DNA from: an uncultured Bacilli bacterium
GTDB taxonomy: Bacteria > Bacillota_I > Bacilli_A > RFN20 > CAG-288
Assembly (NCBI GenBank): GCA_934700375.1
Contig: CAKUXT010000018.1
Location: forward strand, 1 to 16,997
Reading direction: 5' to 3'
Length of the DNA stretch: 16,997 nucleotides
A model generated the notes under the pieces. It saw only the letters and a program-made list of their open reading frames with translations, was not told the origin of the DNA and did not search any database. Position numbers and translations under genes: made by a program. Position 1 is the first letter of the stretch, and each line of letters starts with the position of its first letter. Of the stretch, positions 7,380-14,695 are shown piece after piece.

Positions 7380-8761
7380 TGAAAAAAGAGAATTATTCAG
7401 AAAGCAATGCATTCATCCGTAAATTGAATAGTGGTCGCCCTCTTTCTCACGGCCGTTATTCAGAATCCGATGGATTAGTCAAAAAAGCAGTCGCTGGCGA
7501 TGCTGTCAAAGCCAGAGAAGATTTAGATGAGGATTACGTCCCTACAGTCGAAGGCATGCCTCAGAAAGACATCGATTTCATCAAGGAAGAGATTCAGGCT
7601 AAGAAAGCTTTGAAGGCTGAAGAAACAAGTGAGCCTGAAAAAGCAGAAAAAGAGCTTGGTACATCCAATGACGATCTTGATGCCATCAAAGAAGAAATCA
7701 AAGCCCTAAAGGCCAGAAAGGCCGCCGAGGCTAAGAAAGAAAAAGAAGAAATCAAGCCGATAGAAGAAAAGAAAGCCAAAAAGATCGTTGTCAACGATAA
7801 CTCCGTTGATGCCATCAAGCTCTCTACAGACACCCGTCAGCTTCGCCTTGTCATCAAGAGCGAAGGACAGTCCACTAAGGCCAAAGAGAAAGCGACTAAG
7901 ACTGCTCATGTCTTCGGTATGATCTTCACTTACGCCTTCTTGGTTCTCACTGCCATCTTGTTCCTCTTCCCGTTCTACTGGATGATTATCACATCCTTCA
8001 AGAGCGGTGCTGAAATCAAAGGATTCCTTCAGGGATATGAAGGAAAACAGACCTTCTGGCCTGTTCAGTTCATGAACAACTATGCCGGACTCACCAAGAA
8101 GTTCAACTTCGGCATGTATGTCGGAAATACCCTTGTTATCGGTTTATTCTCGACAATCGGTACAATCATCACCTGTATCCTCTCTGCCTTCGCCTTTGCT
8201 AGACTCAACTTCAAGGGCAAAGACCTGATGTTCACCCTTCTCCTTGCTACCATGATGATCCCTGGTGAAATGATGGTCGTCACAAACTACATCTCCATCT
8301 CCAACTTCGGATGGACAGACGGAAGCAGAACAGGTGCCTACTTGGCTATGATCATTCCGTTCATGGTCTCTGTCTTCTACATCTACTTGTTGAGACAGAA
8401 CTTCATGCAGATTCCGAATGAACTCTATCTCGCTGCCAAAGTCGACGGAAAAACAGACTGGCAGTACTTATGGAAGGTCATGGTTCCTCTTGCAATGCCC
8501 TCCCTTGTCACGATCTTCATCCTCAAGCTTATGGGTTCCTGGAACTCTTATATCTGGCCGAACTTGGTTGCTGGCGGACACGATGAATTCAAACTTGTCT
8601 CTAACGGTTTGAGAGATTCCTTCCAGACAGGAACCGACTTCAATGAATACGGAAAACAGATGGCTGCTACCGTCTGTGTCACACTTCCTCTTCTTCTTCT
8701 CTTCGTTTGCTTCCGTAAATATATCATGCGCGGTGTATCTCGTGCTGGTATCAAAGGTTAA
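7379..8761 (+). CDS. ABC importer permease, MalG-like, with long charged N-terminal extension
   Basis: This 460-residue permease is the second membrane subunit. Residues ~178-460 are an ordinary MalG-type permease: first helix near 179-203, then about five more, with the EAA loop YLAAKVDG...WKVMVPL at 350-371 and the C-terminus RKYIMRG...RAGIKG. Family members are usually ~280 residues. The extra ~175 N-terminal residues are cytoplasmic by topology, with no signal peptide. They are dominated by Lys, Glu, Asp and Ala, and contain two copies of a 19-residue element (64-82 and 99-117), then a Lys-rich segment and RQLRLVIKSEGQ just before the membrane. The ATG overlaps the previous stop (TGATG), which supports this start and makes the extension genuine. 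The core is paralogous to the partial permease at 1-455. The extension might meet the enlarged ATPase in the same operon, but this is only inferred. Confidence 0.94.
   Translation: MKKENYSESNAFIRKLNSGRPLSHGRYSESDGLVKKAVAGDAVKAREDLDEDYVPTVEGMPQKDIDFIKEEIQAKKALKAEETSEPEKAEKELGTSNDDLDAIKEEIKALKARKAAEAKKEKEEIKPIEEKKAKKIVVNDNSVDAIKLSTDTRQLRLVIKSEGQSTKAKEKATKTAHVFGMIFTYAFLVLTAILFLFPFYWMIITSFKSGAEIKGFLQGYEGKQTFWPVQFMNNYAGLTKKFNFGMYVGNTLVIGLFSTIGTIITCILSAFAFARLNFKGKDLMFTLLLATMMIPGEMMVVTNYISISNFGWTDGSRTGAYLAMIIPFMVSVFYIYLLRQNFMQIPNELYLAAKVDGKTDWQYLWKVMVPLAMPSLVTIFILKLMGSWNSYIWPNLVAGGHDEFKLVSNGLRDSFQTGTDFNEYGKQMAATVCVTLPLLLLFVCFRKYIMRGVSRAGIKG
7568..7729 (+). repeat. Two copies of a 19-residue coding repeat in the MalG-like extension
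   Basis: Copy 1 (7568-7624) encodes DIDFIKEEIQAKKALKAEE and copy 2 (7673-7729) encodes DLDAIKEEIKALKARKAAE, 13 of 19 identical. The DNA has diverged far more than the protein, mostly at third codon positions, so the peptide is under selection rather than freshly duplicated. Both copies look amphipathic and helical. A weaker third partial copy may be SVDAIK at residues 142-147. Confidence 0.7.
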
Positions 8762-8786
8762 TTTAAAAAGGAGAAACATATAAATT

Positions 8787-10253
8787 ATGAAAAAAGGTGC
8801 AATTAGTCTTGTCGGGTCGATGCTCATGCTCCTTGGCGGAGTCAGCAGCTGCGGCGGATCGACAACAAGTGAAAAGGATATCGTCTTCTGGCATTGTATC
8901 GGCCACGATAAGATGAGAAACTTCACACGTATCGTCGACAAATTCAATGAAGAACATGCTAAGACCGATGGTTATCGTATCGTTCCTGAAAAGTTAGCAG
9001 GTGCCTATGATGATCTTCACGATGCCGTCAAGACCAAGCTTCAGGCCGGTTCTGTCCCTTCCATCACCATGGGTTATCCGGACTCTTTCGCTGAATATAT
9101 CGGTTCCAAGGGCGAAGAAAACTCTCAGATTCTTAAGTTAGACAACTTCATCACTGAAGACAAGTCTTTCAACAAGGATGAATTCGTTCCTGGCTATTAC
9201 AATGAAGGTACCGGTTATCAGTATTCTGGAACATGGTCCATGCCTTTATACAAGTCCACAGAGGCTATGTATGTCAACAAGCAGATGTTCGAAGGAACAA
9301 CATTCTATAAGACTCACAAAGATGAGACCTATGGAAACTATGGCGCCAAGATCGGCGATCCTGCCACATGGGACTGGGATACTCTTGTCTATGTTGCAAA
9401 AGAATGCCAGATGGAACTCGGAAGCAAACCGGATTTCCACGCTCTTGGCTACGATTCTGATGCTAACCTCTTCATCTCTCAGATGGCTATGAGAAATATC
9501 CCTTACACCACTGCTGAAGGAACAGGAAGCCAGCACTTCTTGTTCTGCGATAACAATGGTGAGCCGAATGCTGATTTAGTCAATTTCGCTGCTGAAGTCC
9601 TTGATCTCACTGACACTGGAGCATTGGTCACACAGGGTTCCTATGGTTCCTTCGCTTCTGACTTGTTCCTTACCAAGAAAGCTATGATCACAATCGGTTC
9701 TACCGGTGGTTCTTCTTATAACGATCCTCACGGAAGCACTGAAGCCAACTTCGACTGCAACCTTTATCCTGTTCCTAGCTTCGGTGGCAAGTCTAATGCC
9801 AAGTACATCATGCAGGGTCCTTCCTTATGCTTCTTCAACACAAAGAATGAAAAGAAGGAAAAGGTCGCTTGGGAATTCTATTCCAAGTTTGTTTCTGATG
9901 CTGAACTCAACGCTGCTTTAGCACTTGAAAACTCTTATGATCCTGTCAAGGTTTCTTCCTATAACACCGACATCTATAAGGAATTCACCGCTATGGGCAA
10001 GACTAGCGAAGGCGATGATGATGTCACAAAGCAGCTTCAGTATCGTATTCCTAACCTCACTGCAACAATGAAGGATAACTACATCACTTCTTCTGTCTTC
10101 AACGGTTCTGCCAAGGCAAGAAGCGAAATCGGTGCTGTCCTTAAGTATGCAAAGACTCAGGATACCAAGTTGAATTCTTCTCAGAAGGTTACGCTTGCTA
10201 TCAAGAAGATCTTTGTCAACTGCGTCAACTACATCCGTGGTACTGGTAAGTAA
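8787..10253 (+). CDS. Solute-binding lipoprotein of the nuclease-linked ABC importer
   Basis: This 488-residue binding protein is predicted to be lipid-anchored outside the cell. The signal peptide is MKKGAISLVGSMLMLLGG with lipobox VSSC (Cys22). The mature protein begins with DIVFWHCIGHDK, has a Lys/Asp-rich FNEEH region, SVPSITMGYPDSFAEYIG and TWSMPLYKSTEAMYVNKQMF, all typical of family 1 extracellular binding proteins. The C-terminal QGPSLCFFNTKN and SSVFNGSAKARSEIG match the binding protein at 507-2126, so the two are paralogs although overall similarity looks low. The gene lies 25 bases after the permease. The ribosome site AAAAGGAGA (about 8766-8774) is 12-13 bases from the ATG, longer than ideal. 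It would receive whatever the neighbouring nuclease releases; oligo- or mononucleotides are my guess, a sugar is the conventional alternative. Confidence 0.93.
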   Translation: MKKGAISLVGSMLMLLGGVSSCGGSTTSEKDIVFWHCIGHDKMRNFTRIVDKFNEEHAKTDGYRIVPEKLAGAYDDLHDAVKTKLQAGSVPSITMGYPDSFAEYIGSKGEENSQILKLDNFITEDKSFNKDEFVPGYYNEGTGYQYSGTWSMPLYKSTEAMYVNKQMFEGTTFYKTHKDETYGNYGAKIGDPATWDWDTLVYVAKECQMELGSKPDFHALGYDSDANLFISQMAMRNIPYTTAEGTGSQHFLFCDNNGEPNADLVNFAAEVLDLTDTGALVTQGSYGSFASDLFLTKKAMITIGSTGGSSYNDPHGSTEANFDCNLYPVPSFGGKSNAKYIMQGPSLCFFNTKNEKKEKVAWEFYSKFVSDAELNAALALENSYDPVKVSSYNTDIYKEFTAMGKTSEGDDDVTKQLQYRIPNLTATMKDNYITSSVFNGSAKARSEIGAVLKYAKTQDTKLNSSQKVTLAIKKIFVNCVNYIRGTGK

Positions 10254-10276
10254 ACCAAAACTGAGGAAAATAAATA

Positions 10277-12073
10277 ATGAAAGCAAAATATTTAATTACT
10301 GTTCTTCCTCTTCTTCTCCTTTCTACTGCCTGCGGCGAAAACAAAACCTCTGAAAAAATCACAGAAGTCGATTATACCGGTCAGACACATCTCAAACTTG
10401 ATGCTGATTTGTTCGCTAAAGTCATGAAGAATAAGAGCAACGGTACTTTCGATGGCGAGAACTATTGCGATTTCAACGTCGATGGCGTTGAAAAAATGCT
10501 CACCGAGAGCGATTATCCTACTGGTTCCCAGAGCAAGGTTTTCACCAACTATGTCGATGGTGATACCACAAGCTTTACCACTTATAATGGATTCTACAAC
10601 GTCAAGGTTCGTTACCTTGCTGTCGATACTCCTGAATCCACCTCTGAAATCGAAGAGTGGGGTAAATCTGCTTCTAAATTCAACAAGAGCAAACTGAGCG
10701 CTGCCAAGCATGTCATCGTTCAGTCTGCAGGCTGTGCCAGAACAGGCAAAACAGCTGTTGCTGACTTGGACGGCTATCAGAGATCCTTGGCTTATGTCTG
10801 GTATTCTGATGTCGAAAATCCGACACAGAACGATTTTAGAAACCTTAACCTTGAACTTGTTCAGGAAGGCTACTCCATCTTCTCTGGTTCCAGAGAAGAT
10901 ATGGTCGAATTCGAAACTGTCGATGGTGTTGCTGTTGTCAAAGATGATTCCTTCTATAATGCATTTGTCGCAGCCAACGATCAGGCCAAGGCTCTGAAGA
11001 AACACATCTACAGTGATGAAAAAGATCCTAACTATTATTATGGTGCTCCGAAGAAGCTCACTTTAGATGCATTATATGACACTTCCCTTTATGATTTAGA
11101 GGCTGATTTCAAGGGAAAGAAAGTCAAATATTCCGCTTATTGCGATGAATTTACCAGATGGACTTTCGAAGGTGTCGTTTCCAGAAAAGCCGGTAACTCT
11201 TTCTACATCCAGGATACAATCGACGGTAAGACCTATGGTCTTTATGTCTTCACATTCCGTACCTATGCTCCTGTTCAGATCGGTAACCGTATCCGTGTCT
11301 CTGGTGTCCTTTCCTATTATGGCGGCATCTATGAACTTTCAGGTGTAACCTATTCCATGTTCGATCATCAGGAAGGCGACATCGAATATGTCAAAGATGA
11401 TAAGGGCAATAAGATTGTCGAAGATGTCCAGCCTATTCCTGCAACCGTCAAAGAAATCAAGCAGGGTAAGTATCAGAGCGTTCTTGTCGAAGTCAAAGAT
11501 GAAGCTTCTGACAATAACCTTTACTTCGGAAACACTCTCAGCGAGTATAATGGAGAAATCACTTCCTTCGCATCCGGCGGAAGCGAGGAGATCAACGGCT
11601 TCAATTCCACACATCCATTCTATAATACCAACAATGATATGACTCTCTTCGGAAAGTGGGGAAGCAAGATGGAAAATGTCAGTGACTTTAGCACTCTTAC
11701 TGGCAATGATGATTACCTCCGTGTCAAGATTCCGGATTCTGTCCGTGTCATGGATGAAGAGGATAAGACCATCGTTTCCTATAGATACTTCACAGGCACT
11801 GCTGATATCAAAGGTAAGGATGCTCCGCATTATTACATCCAGAAAGATCCTGAAACTGTCTATAAGCTTACCAATGGTCTCATGACTGAGGATCAGCTCA
11901 CTGAAGAACAGAAGAAGAACCTCATCAAGGAATCTTATAAACCTAAGAAGGTCAAGAATCCTATCGGTATTGCTCAGCAATACATTTCTACTTCCGGCAA
12001 TGCAACTTACAGCTTGAACATCTGCAGCAATGCTGATTTTGCTGGTGCAAAGCTTACTGAAGTCGGAGCCTAG
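10277..12073 (+). CDS. Surface lipoprotein nuclease: SNase-like domain plus OB-fold
   Basis: This 598-residue protein is predicted to cut DNA and/or RNA outside the cell. The signal peptide ends at lipobox LSTAC (Cys19). Residues ~86-205 are a staphylococcal-nuclease (thermonuclease, SNc) domain with every key residue: VDGDT (Asp94, Asp96, Thr97), VRYLAVDTPE (Arg112, Asp117, Thr118, Glu120) and DGYQRSLAYV (Arg169), equivalent to nuclease A Asp21, Arg35, Asp40, Thr41, Glu43 and Arg87. Residues ~295-365 look like an OB-fold (FEGVVSRKAGNSFYIQD, then GNRIRVSGVLSYYGG), a combination known from Bacillus YhcR. The last ~230 residues are unassigned. TGAGGA at 10262-10267 precedes the ATG. It is 23 bases after the binding-protein gene, inside the importer operon; I recall mycoplasma MG186 and MHP379 nucleases lying beside ABC transporter genes in the same way. 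The nuclease assignment is strong; the true substrate is not known. Confidence 0.9.
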   Translation: MKAKYLITVLPLLLLSTACGENKTSEKITEVDYTGQTHLKLDADLFAKVMKNKSNGTFDGENYCDFNVDGVEKMLTESDYPTGSQSKVFTNYVDGDTTSFTTYNGFYNVKVRYLAVDTPESTSEIEEWGKSASKFNKSKLSAAKHVIVQSAGCARTGKTAVADLDGYQRSLAYVWYSDVENPTQNDFRNLNLELVQEGYSIFSGSREDMVEFETVDGVAVVKDDSFYNAFVAANDQAKALKKHIYSDEKDPNYYYGAPKKLTLDALYDTSLYDLEADFKGKKVKYSAYCDEFTRWTFEGVVSRKAGNSFYIQDTIDGKTYGLYVFTFRTYAPVQIGNRIRVSGVLSYYGGIYELSGVTYSMFDHQEGDIEYVKDDKGNKIVEDVQPIPATVKEIKQGKYQSVLVEVKDEASDNNLYFGNTLSEYNGEITSFASGGSEEINGFNSTHPFYNTNNDMTLFGKWGSKMENVSDFSTLTGNDDYLRVKIPDSVRVMDEEDKTIVSYRYFTGTADIKGKDAPHYYIQKDPETVYKLTNGLMTEDQLTEEQKKNLIKESYKPKKVKNPIGIAQQYISTSGNATYSLNICSNADFAGAKLTEVGA

Positions 12074-12077
12074 TCGT

Positions 12078-12401
12078 ATGGAAGAAAGAACGGATGAACA
12101 GAGAAAAGAGTCCCAGCGTCTCCATAAGGAATCTCAGGAGCAGTATGACAAACAGCAGAATGCTCTTTGCTTCCTTGTCATCGGTGGTATTCTTTTAGTC
12201 ATTGGTATTATCTTCATCTTCCTTGCCAATCGTCGTAGAAATAATGTTATGGTCGGTATTGACGTTCACTCTCTTGCCTTCTACATCATGCTTATCGGTC
12301 TGGTCTTAGGTGGAGCTGGCGTTATCTATGGTGGCATCAAGTTCGCCGTGGCTTATCGCAAGCAGAAACAGATCATTAAGCAGATCAATCAGTTAAAGTG
12401 A
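12078..12401 (+). CDS. Small two-helix membrane protein with charged N-terminal coil
   Basis: This is a 107-residue protein of unrecognised function. It opens with ~28 highly polar residues (MEERTDEQRKESQRLHKESQ and on; Glu/Gln/Lys, probably a cytoplasmic helix). Two hydrophobic helices follow near 29-50 and 65-92, separated by a basic NRRRNN segment, and the tail is basic (RKQKQIIKQINQLK). The ATG is 4 bases after the nuclease stop, and GGAG at 12065-12068 lies 9 bases upstream, inside the end of the nuclease gene. The open frame to 12030 overlaps the nuclease and lacks such a site. The helical half is similar to the zinc-ribbon protein at 2130-2546. Both are embedded among importer lipoprotein genes, so an accessory role in the membrane complex is plausible but unproven. 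Confidence 0.8.
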   Translation: MEERTDEQRKESQRLHKESQEQYDKQQNALCFLVIGGILLVIGIIFIFLANRRRNNVMVGIDVHSLAFYIMLIGLVLGGAGVIYGGIKFAVAYRKQKQIIKQINQLK

Positions 12402-12427
12402 TTTTCAAGAAAGGATATATAAGAAAC

Positions 12428-13483
12428 ATGAAAAAGAATTTTGGTTTAGCTCTCCTTGCTCTTCTCTCTGTCGGTATGGTCGCTTGCGGCGGAAACACTG
12501 ATAAGACTTCTAACGGTAGTCAGGATGTTGCTCCTACCGTTGATGCAAAGCTTCAGATCTCCGTCACTGGAAAGCTCACTGTCGGTGAAACAATCACTTT
12601 CGTTGCAAAATATGATGGTTCCCCTGTTGCTCCTCAGACCGATGTCAAATACACAGCTGATGCAGCTGCTATGGATATCACTGGAAACAAGGCTGTCTTA
12701 AAGCTTGCCGGTGAACAGACTGTCAAAGCTACTTATGTCACTTCCGCTGGTGCAACTGCCTACAATGAGTTCAAATTCACTGTCGAAGAAGCTGCTAAAC
12801 CTACTTCTATTGCTGAAGTAAAGAAACTTGCAGTGGAAAACAAATACACTCCTGTTCTTGTCCGCGGCGTTGTTCAGGCGACCAGCGGTACCTCTGCTTT
12901 CATTGCAGATAACACCGATGGTATCTATATGTACAACTGGTACTTTGCCAATACTGACACAGCCAGTGTCAAAAATTACTCTTGGGTTGTCGGCATGTCT
13001 GTTGAAGTCTATGCCTATGTCACTGAATACTATGGAGCCGCTCAGCTTTGCGGAAGCTACAAAGAAGGCTCTGGCTATCATGATTTAGAAGGTAAGTATG
13101 CTATCAAACTCGATGAAGAAGTCGAAGCCATCGCTCCTCAGAAGATCACTGAAGAAGATTTAAAGACCTTCACCACCAAAGGCAATGCTGGCCGTATGTA
13201 TACCTTTGATGCTGAATATGTCTCTGGCAAAATCACTGCTTCTGCTACCGTTAAAGAATATGTCAAATTCAAAGTTGGTTCCACTCAGATCGAGATGATG
13301 ACTGATGGCAGCAGCAAGAAGGTTTTCGATAAGAAGCTTAAGGAATTGGCAGCTAGCTTTACTGCTCTTAATCTCCAGGCTGGCGATAAGGTCACAATCA
13401 CTGCTCCTTACAGTCAGTATTTCAAAGGCGAGACTCATGATTTCTGCTGGTATTCCAGTGGTGTCACTGTTGTCAAGAAGTAA
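12428..13483 (+). CDS. Lipoprotein with Ig-like and OB-fold-like domains
   Basis: This 351-residue protein is predicted to be lipid-anchored outside (MKKNFGLALLALLSVG, lipobox MVAC, Cys20). A short Ser/Asn/Asp linker leads to an Ig-like segment at ~40-120 (VTGKLTVGETITFVAKYDG, ending in NEFKFTVE), similar to Big-type domains. Residues ~126-212 look like an OB-fold (VLVRGVVQATSGTSAFIADN, then GMSVEVYAYVTEYYGAAQL), the same style as the fold behind the nuclease and as DUF/OB repeats in YhcR-like nucleases. The remainder (~225-351) has a similar beta pattern (FKVGSTQIEMM, GDKVTITAPYSQYF) and may be a second divergent OB-fold. The ATG at 12428 follows AAGGA (12411-12415). The open frame to GTG 12398 overlaps the previous gene and would bury the signal peptide. 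It is the last gene of the operon. Nucleic-acid binding is inferred from fold resemblance and from the nuclease neighbour. Confidence 0.83.
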   Translation: MKKNFGLALLALLSVGMVACGGNTDKTSNGSQDVAPTVDAKLQISVTGKLTVGETITFVAKYDGSPVAPQTDVKYTADAAAMDITGNKAVLKLAGEQTVKATYVTSAGATAYNEFKFTVEEAAKPTSIAEVKKLAVENKYTPVLVRGVVQATSGTSAFIADNTDGIYMYNWYFANTDTASVKNYSWVVGMSVEVYAYVTEYYGAAQLCGSYKEGSGYHDLEGKYAIKLDEEVEAIAPQKITEEDLKTFTTKGNAGRMYTFDAEYVSGKITASATVKEYVKFKVGSTQIEMMTDGSSKKVFDKKLKELAASFTALNLQAGDKVTITAPYSQYFKGETHDFCWYSSGVTVVKK

Positions 13484-13513
13484 TCTGATTATCTAAGTAG
13501 TCAAATCATTTGA

Positions 13514-13551
13514 TGAATCCCTCACAGATTCTGTGAGGGATTCATATTTTT
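13514..13551 (+). terminator. Strong terminator closing the nuclease/ABC operon
   Basis: The 14-base perfect arms TGAATCCCTCACAG (13514-13527) and CTGTGAGGGATTCA (13531-13544) enclose a 3-base loop and are followed by TATTTTT. Directly upstream is a separate small palindrome, TCAAATCATTTGA (13501-13513), whose role is unknown. It is the first obvious terminator after 4984, so the seven genes probably form one transcript. Confidence 0.93.
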
Positions 13552-13588
13552 GATAAGTCGGCTTTCTCCCAATAAGTGATGATTTTAC

Positions 13589-13617
13589 TTGACTATTGAG
13601 GGCAAAAATAGAATAAT
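13589..13617 (+). promoter_or_regulatory. Promoter of tRNA-Ser
   Basis: A -35 box TTGACT (13589-13594) is followed 17 bases later by AATAAT (13612-13617). The predicted transcription start near 13624 is about 16 bases before the mature tRNA 5' end. Confidence 0.62.
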
Positions 13618-13639
13618 TATAGAGCGACTATCAATTCTT

Positions 13640-13729
13640 GGAGCAGTACTCAAGTGGTGAAGAGGAGTCCCTGCTAAGGACTTAGTACGGGTAACCGTAG
13701 CAAGAGTTCAAATCTCTTCTGCTCCGCCA
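13640..13729 (+). tRNA. tRNA-Ser (anticodon GCT), decodes AGC/AGU
   Basis: This is a complete class II tRNA of 90 bases. The acceptor arm GGAGCAG (13640-13646) pairs with CTGCTCC (13719-13725), followed by discriminator G and an encoded CCA (13727-13729). The anticodon stem AGTCC/GGACT (13666-13670, 13678-13682) holds the loop CTGCTAA with anticodon GCT at 13673-13675. The long variable arm TACGG-GTAA-CCGTA is diagnostic for tRNA-Ser, and the T-loop TTCAAAT is normal. It has its own promoter and terminator and stands alone. No integrated element or duplicated 3' end is seen beside it. Confidence 0.97.
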
Positions 13730-13738
13730 TCGAAAATT

Positions 13739-13761
13739 ACACGGAGAAATCCGTGTTTTTT
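13739..13761 (+). terminator. Terminator of tRNA-Ser
   Basis: Perfect 7-base arms ACACGGA (13739-13745) and TCCGTGT (13750-13756) enclose a GAAA tetraloop and run into TTTTTT. It starts 10 bases after the encoded CCA. Confidence 0.92.
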
Positions 13762-14021
13762 CATTGAAAAAAGATGGGTGGTATCTGTGCGGTGGACATG
13801 GAGAGGATTGGCCTCGCTTAAGAATCAAACTTTTTTCTATAGGCGTGTCTTACTTCTTTGTATTTGTATTTCTCAGTTGGAAAATTATGAAACGAACTTA
13901 TATTTATTTTTGAGAATGTTTCATTAATCAATAACTATAGCAGTTTATATTTGATATGATACTTTTAAAAGAAAATGACTCATTAAAAATATTGAATTTT
14001 CACCAAACGCACATTCTTTTG
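13762..14021 (+). other. Non-coding gap of mixed composition
   Basis: No recognisable gene lies between the tRNA terminator and the promoter at 14022. The first part (13774-13821) is locally G-rich. It could encode a 15-residue peptide (ATG 13774 to TAA 13819-13821) but has no ribosome site. It contains the short hairpin GAGG-ATTGG-CCTC (13803-13815), and a TTTTTT run follows near 13832, so a tiny RNA is conceivable. The second part is AT-rich and holds the inverted repeat ATGAAAC (13887-13893) / GTTTCAT (13918-13924). The frame open from 13956 into the CarD-like gene starts upstream of the promoter and ribosome site and is not a real N-terminus. Confidence 0.4.
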
Positions 14022-14030
14022 TGGTATAAT
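14022..14030 (+). promoter_or_regulatory. Extended -10 promoter of the CarD-like gene
   Basis: TGGTATAAT fits the extended -10 consensus (TGnTATAAT), with TATAAT at 14025-14030. A matching -35 is not evident. It leaves a leader of roughly 75 bases before the ATG at 14112. Confidence 0.62.
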
Positions 14031-14111
14031 TTAATTAGAAAACGTTGCCGAACATTAAATTTGCATGCGATATTCTTTCTTGCTTTTTGTGCCATGCTGA
14101 AAGGAGAAACT

Positions 14112-14624
14112 ATGTTTCAAATTGGTGATAAGGTCCTAGACAAGAACGGTAAGATTTTCTCAATCGATCGTATTGAGGATAAAGACTTTGGTGCAGGTAT
14201 GACTCCCTACTTCATTATGAAGCCCTGTTTTCCGTATGACTTCAATGCCGGCTATGTCAGCTTTGTCCCTGTTGATAAAGCAGATTCTCTTTTAAGACCG
14301 GTCATGGCAGAAACTGAGGCAATGGATCTTATCGACTCTTTCAAGGACTTGGAAGCCTATCCTGAAGTCAATCCCAGGGAAAGAAAGAATTTCTTCACCA
14401 AGATTGTCGCTAACGGCAACAGATATGAAATCTGCAGAGTCATCAAATCTTTGGTCATTTATCGCCAGGAGAGACTGAAGGCGGGGAAACCATTTTCTGA
14501 TTTTGACAGAAGACTATTGGAGACCTTGTCTGTCCTTTTGAAGAGCGAACTCTCCGTCTCTCTTCATATGCCTCTTTCTGATGTATTTCCTTTTGTCTAT
14601 CAGAGAACCGGATTTGCTCTCTGA
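14112..14624 (+). CDS. CarD/CdnL-family RNA polymerase-binding protein
   Basis: This 170-residue cytoplasmic protein belongs to the CarD_CdnL_TRCF family, which binds the RNA polymerase beta subunit and steadies open promoter complexes, especially at rRNA and growth-linked promoters. The N-terminal Tudor-like domain is seen as MFQIGDKVLDKNGKIFSIDRI, then YFIMKP and YVSFVPVDKADSLLRPVM (to about residue 65). The remaining ~105 residues form the helical C-terminal domain that in this family contacts DNA (MDLIDSFKDLE, RYEICRVIKSLVIYRQERLK, FDRRLLETLSVLLKSELS). Length is near the family norm of ~160. The start is set by AAAGGAGAAA at about 14100-14109 just before the ATG. The spacing in the N-terminal domain is slightly divergent from Bacillus homologs. 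The call is good at family level. Confidence 0.8.
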   Translation: MFQIGDKVLDKNGKIFSIDRIEDKDFGAGMTPYFIMKPCFPYDFNAGYVSFVPVDKADSLLRPVMAETEAMDLIDSFKDLEAYPEVNPRERKNFFTKIVANGNRYEICRVIKSLVIYRQERLKAGKPFSDFDRRLLETLSVLLKSELSVSLHMPLSDVFPFVYQRTGFAL

Positions 14625-14645
14625 GAACTTATAAAAACCGAACAC

Positions 14646-14679
14646 AAAAAAGACCTTCCTGTTGATGGGAAGGTCTTTT
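14646..14679 (+). terminator. Bidirectional terminator between convergent genes
   Basis: The 12-base perfect arms AAAAGACCTTCC (14648-14659) and GGAAGGTCTTTT (14668-14679) enclose an 8-base loop. There are A's on the left and T's on the right, so it can stop transcription of the CarD-like gene (plus strand) and of the XRE regulator (minus strand). Confidence 0.9.
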
Positions 14680-14695
14680 GGATTCTTAGACGCGT

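Noticed and set aside
13640..14021. tRNA-Ser as an integration site for a mobile element
   Set aside because: No integrase, no repeat of the tRNA 3' end and no phage or transposon gene is in view; only a short non-coding gap follows.
13956..14111. Longer N-terminus for the CarD-like protein
   Set aside because: The extension starts upstream of the extended -10 promoter; AAAGGAGAAA before ATG 14112 and the family start MFQIGDKV settle the question.
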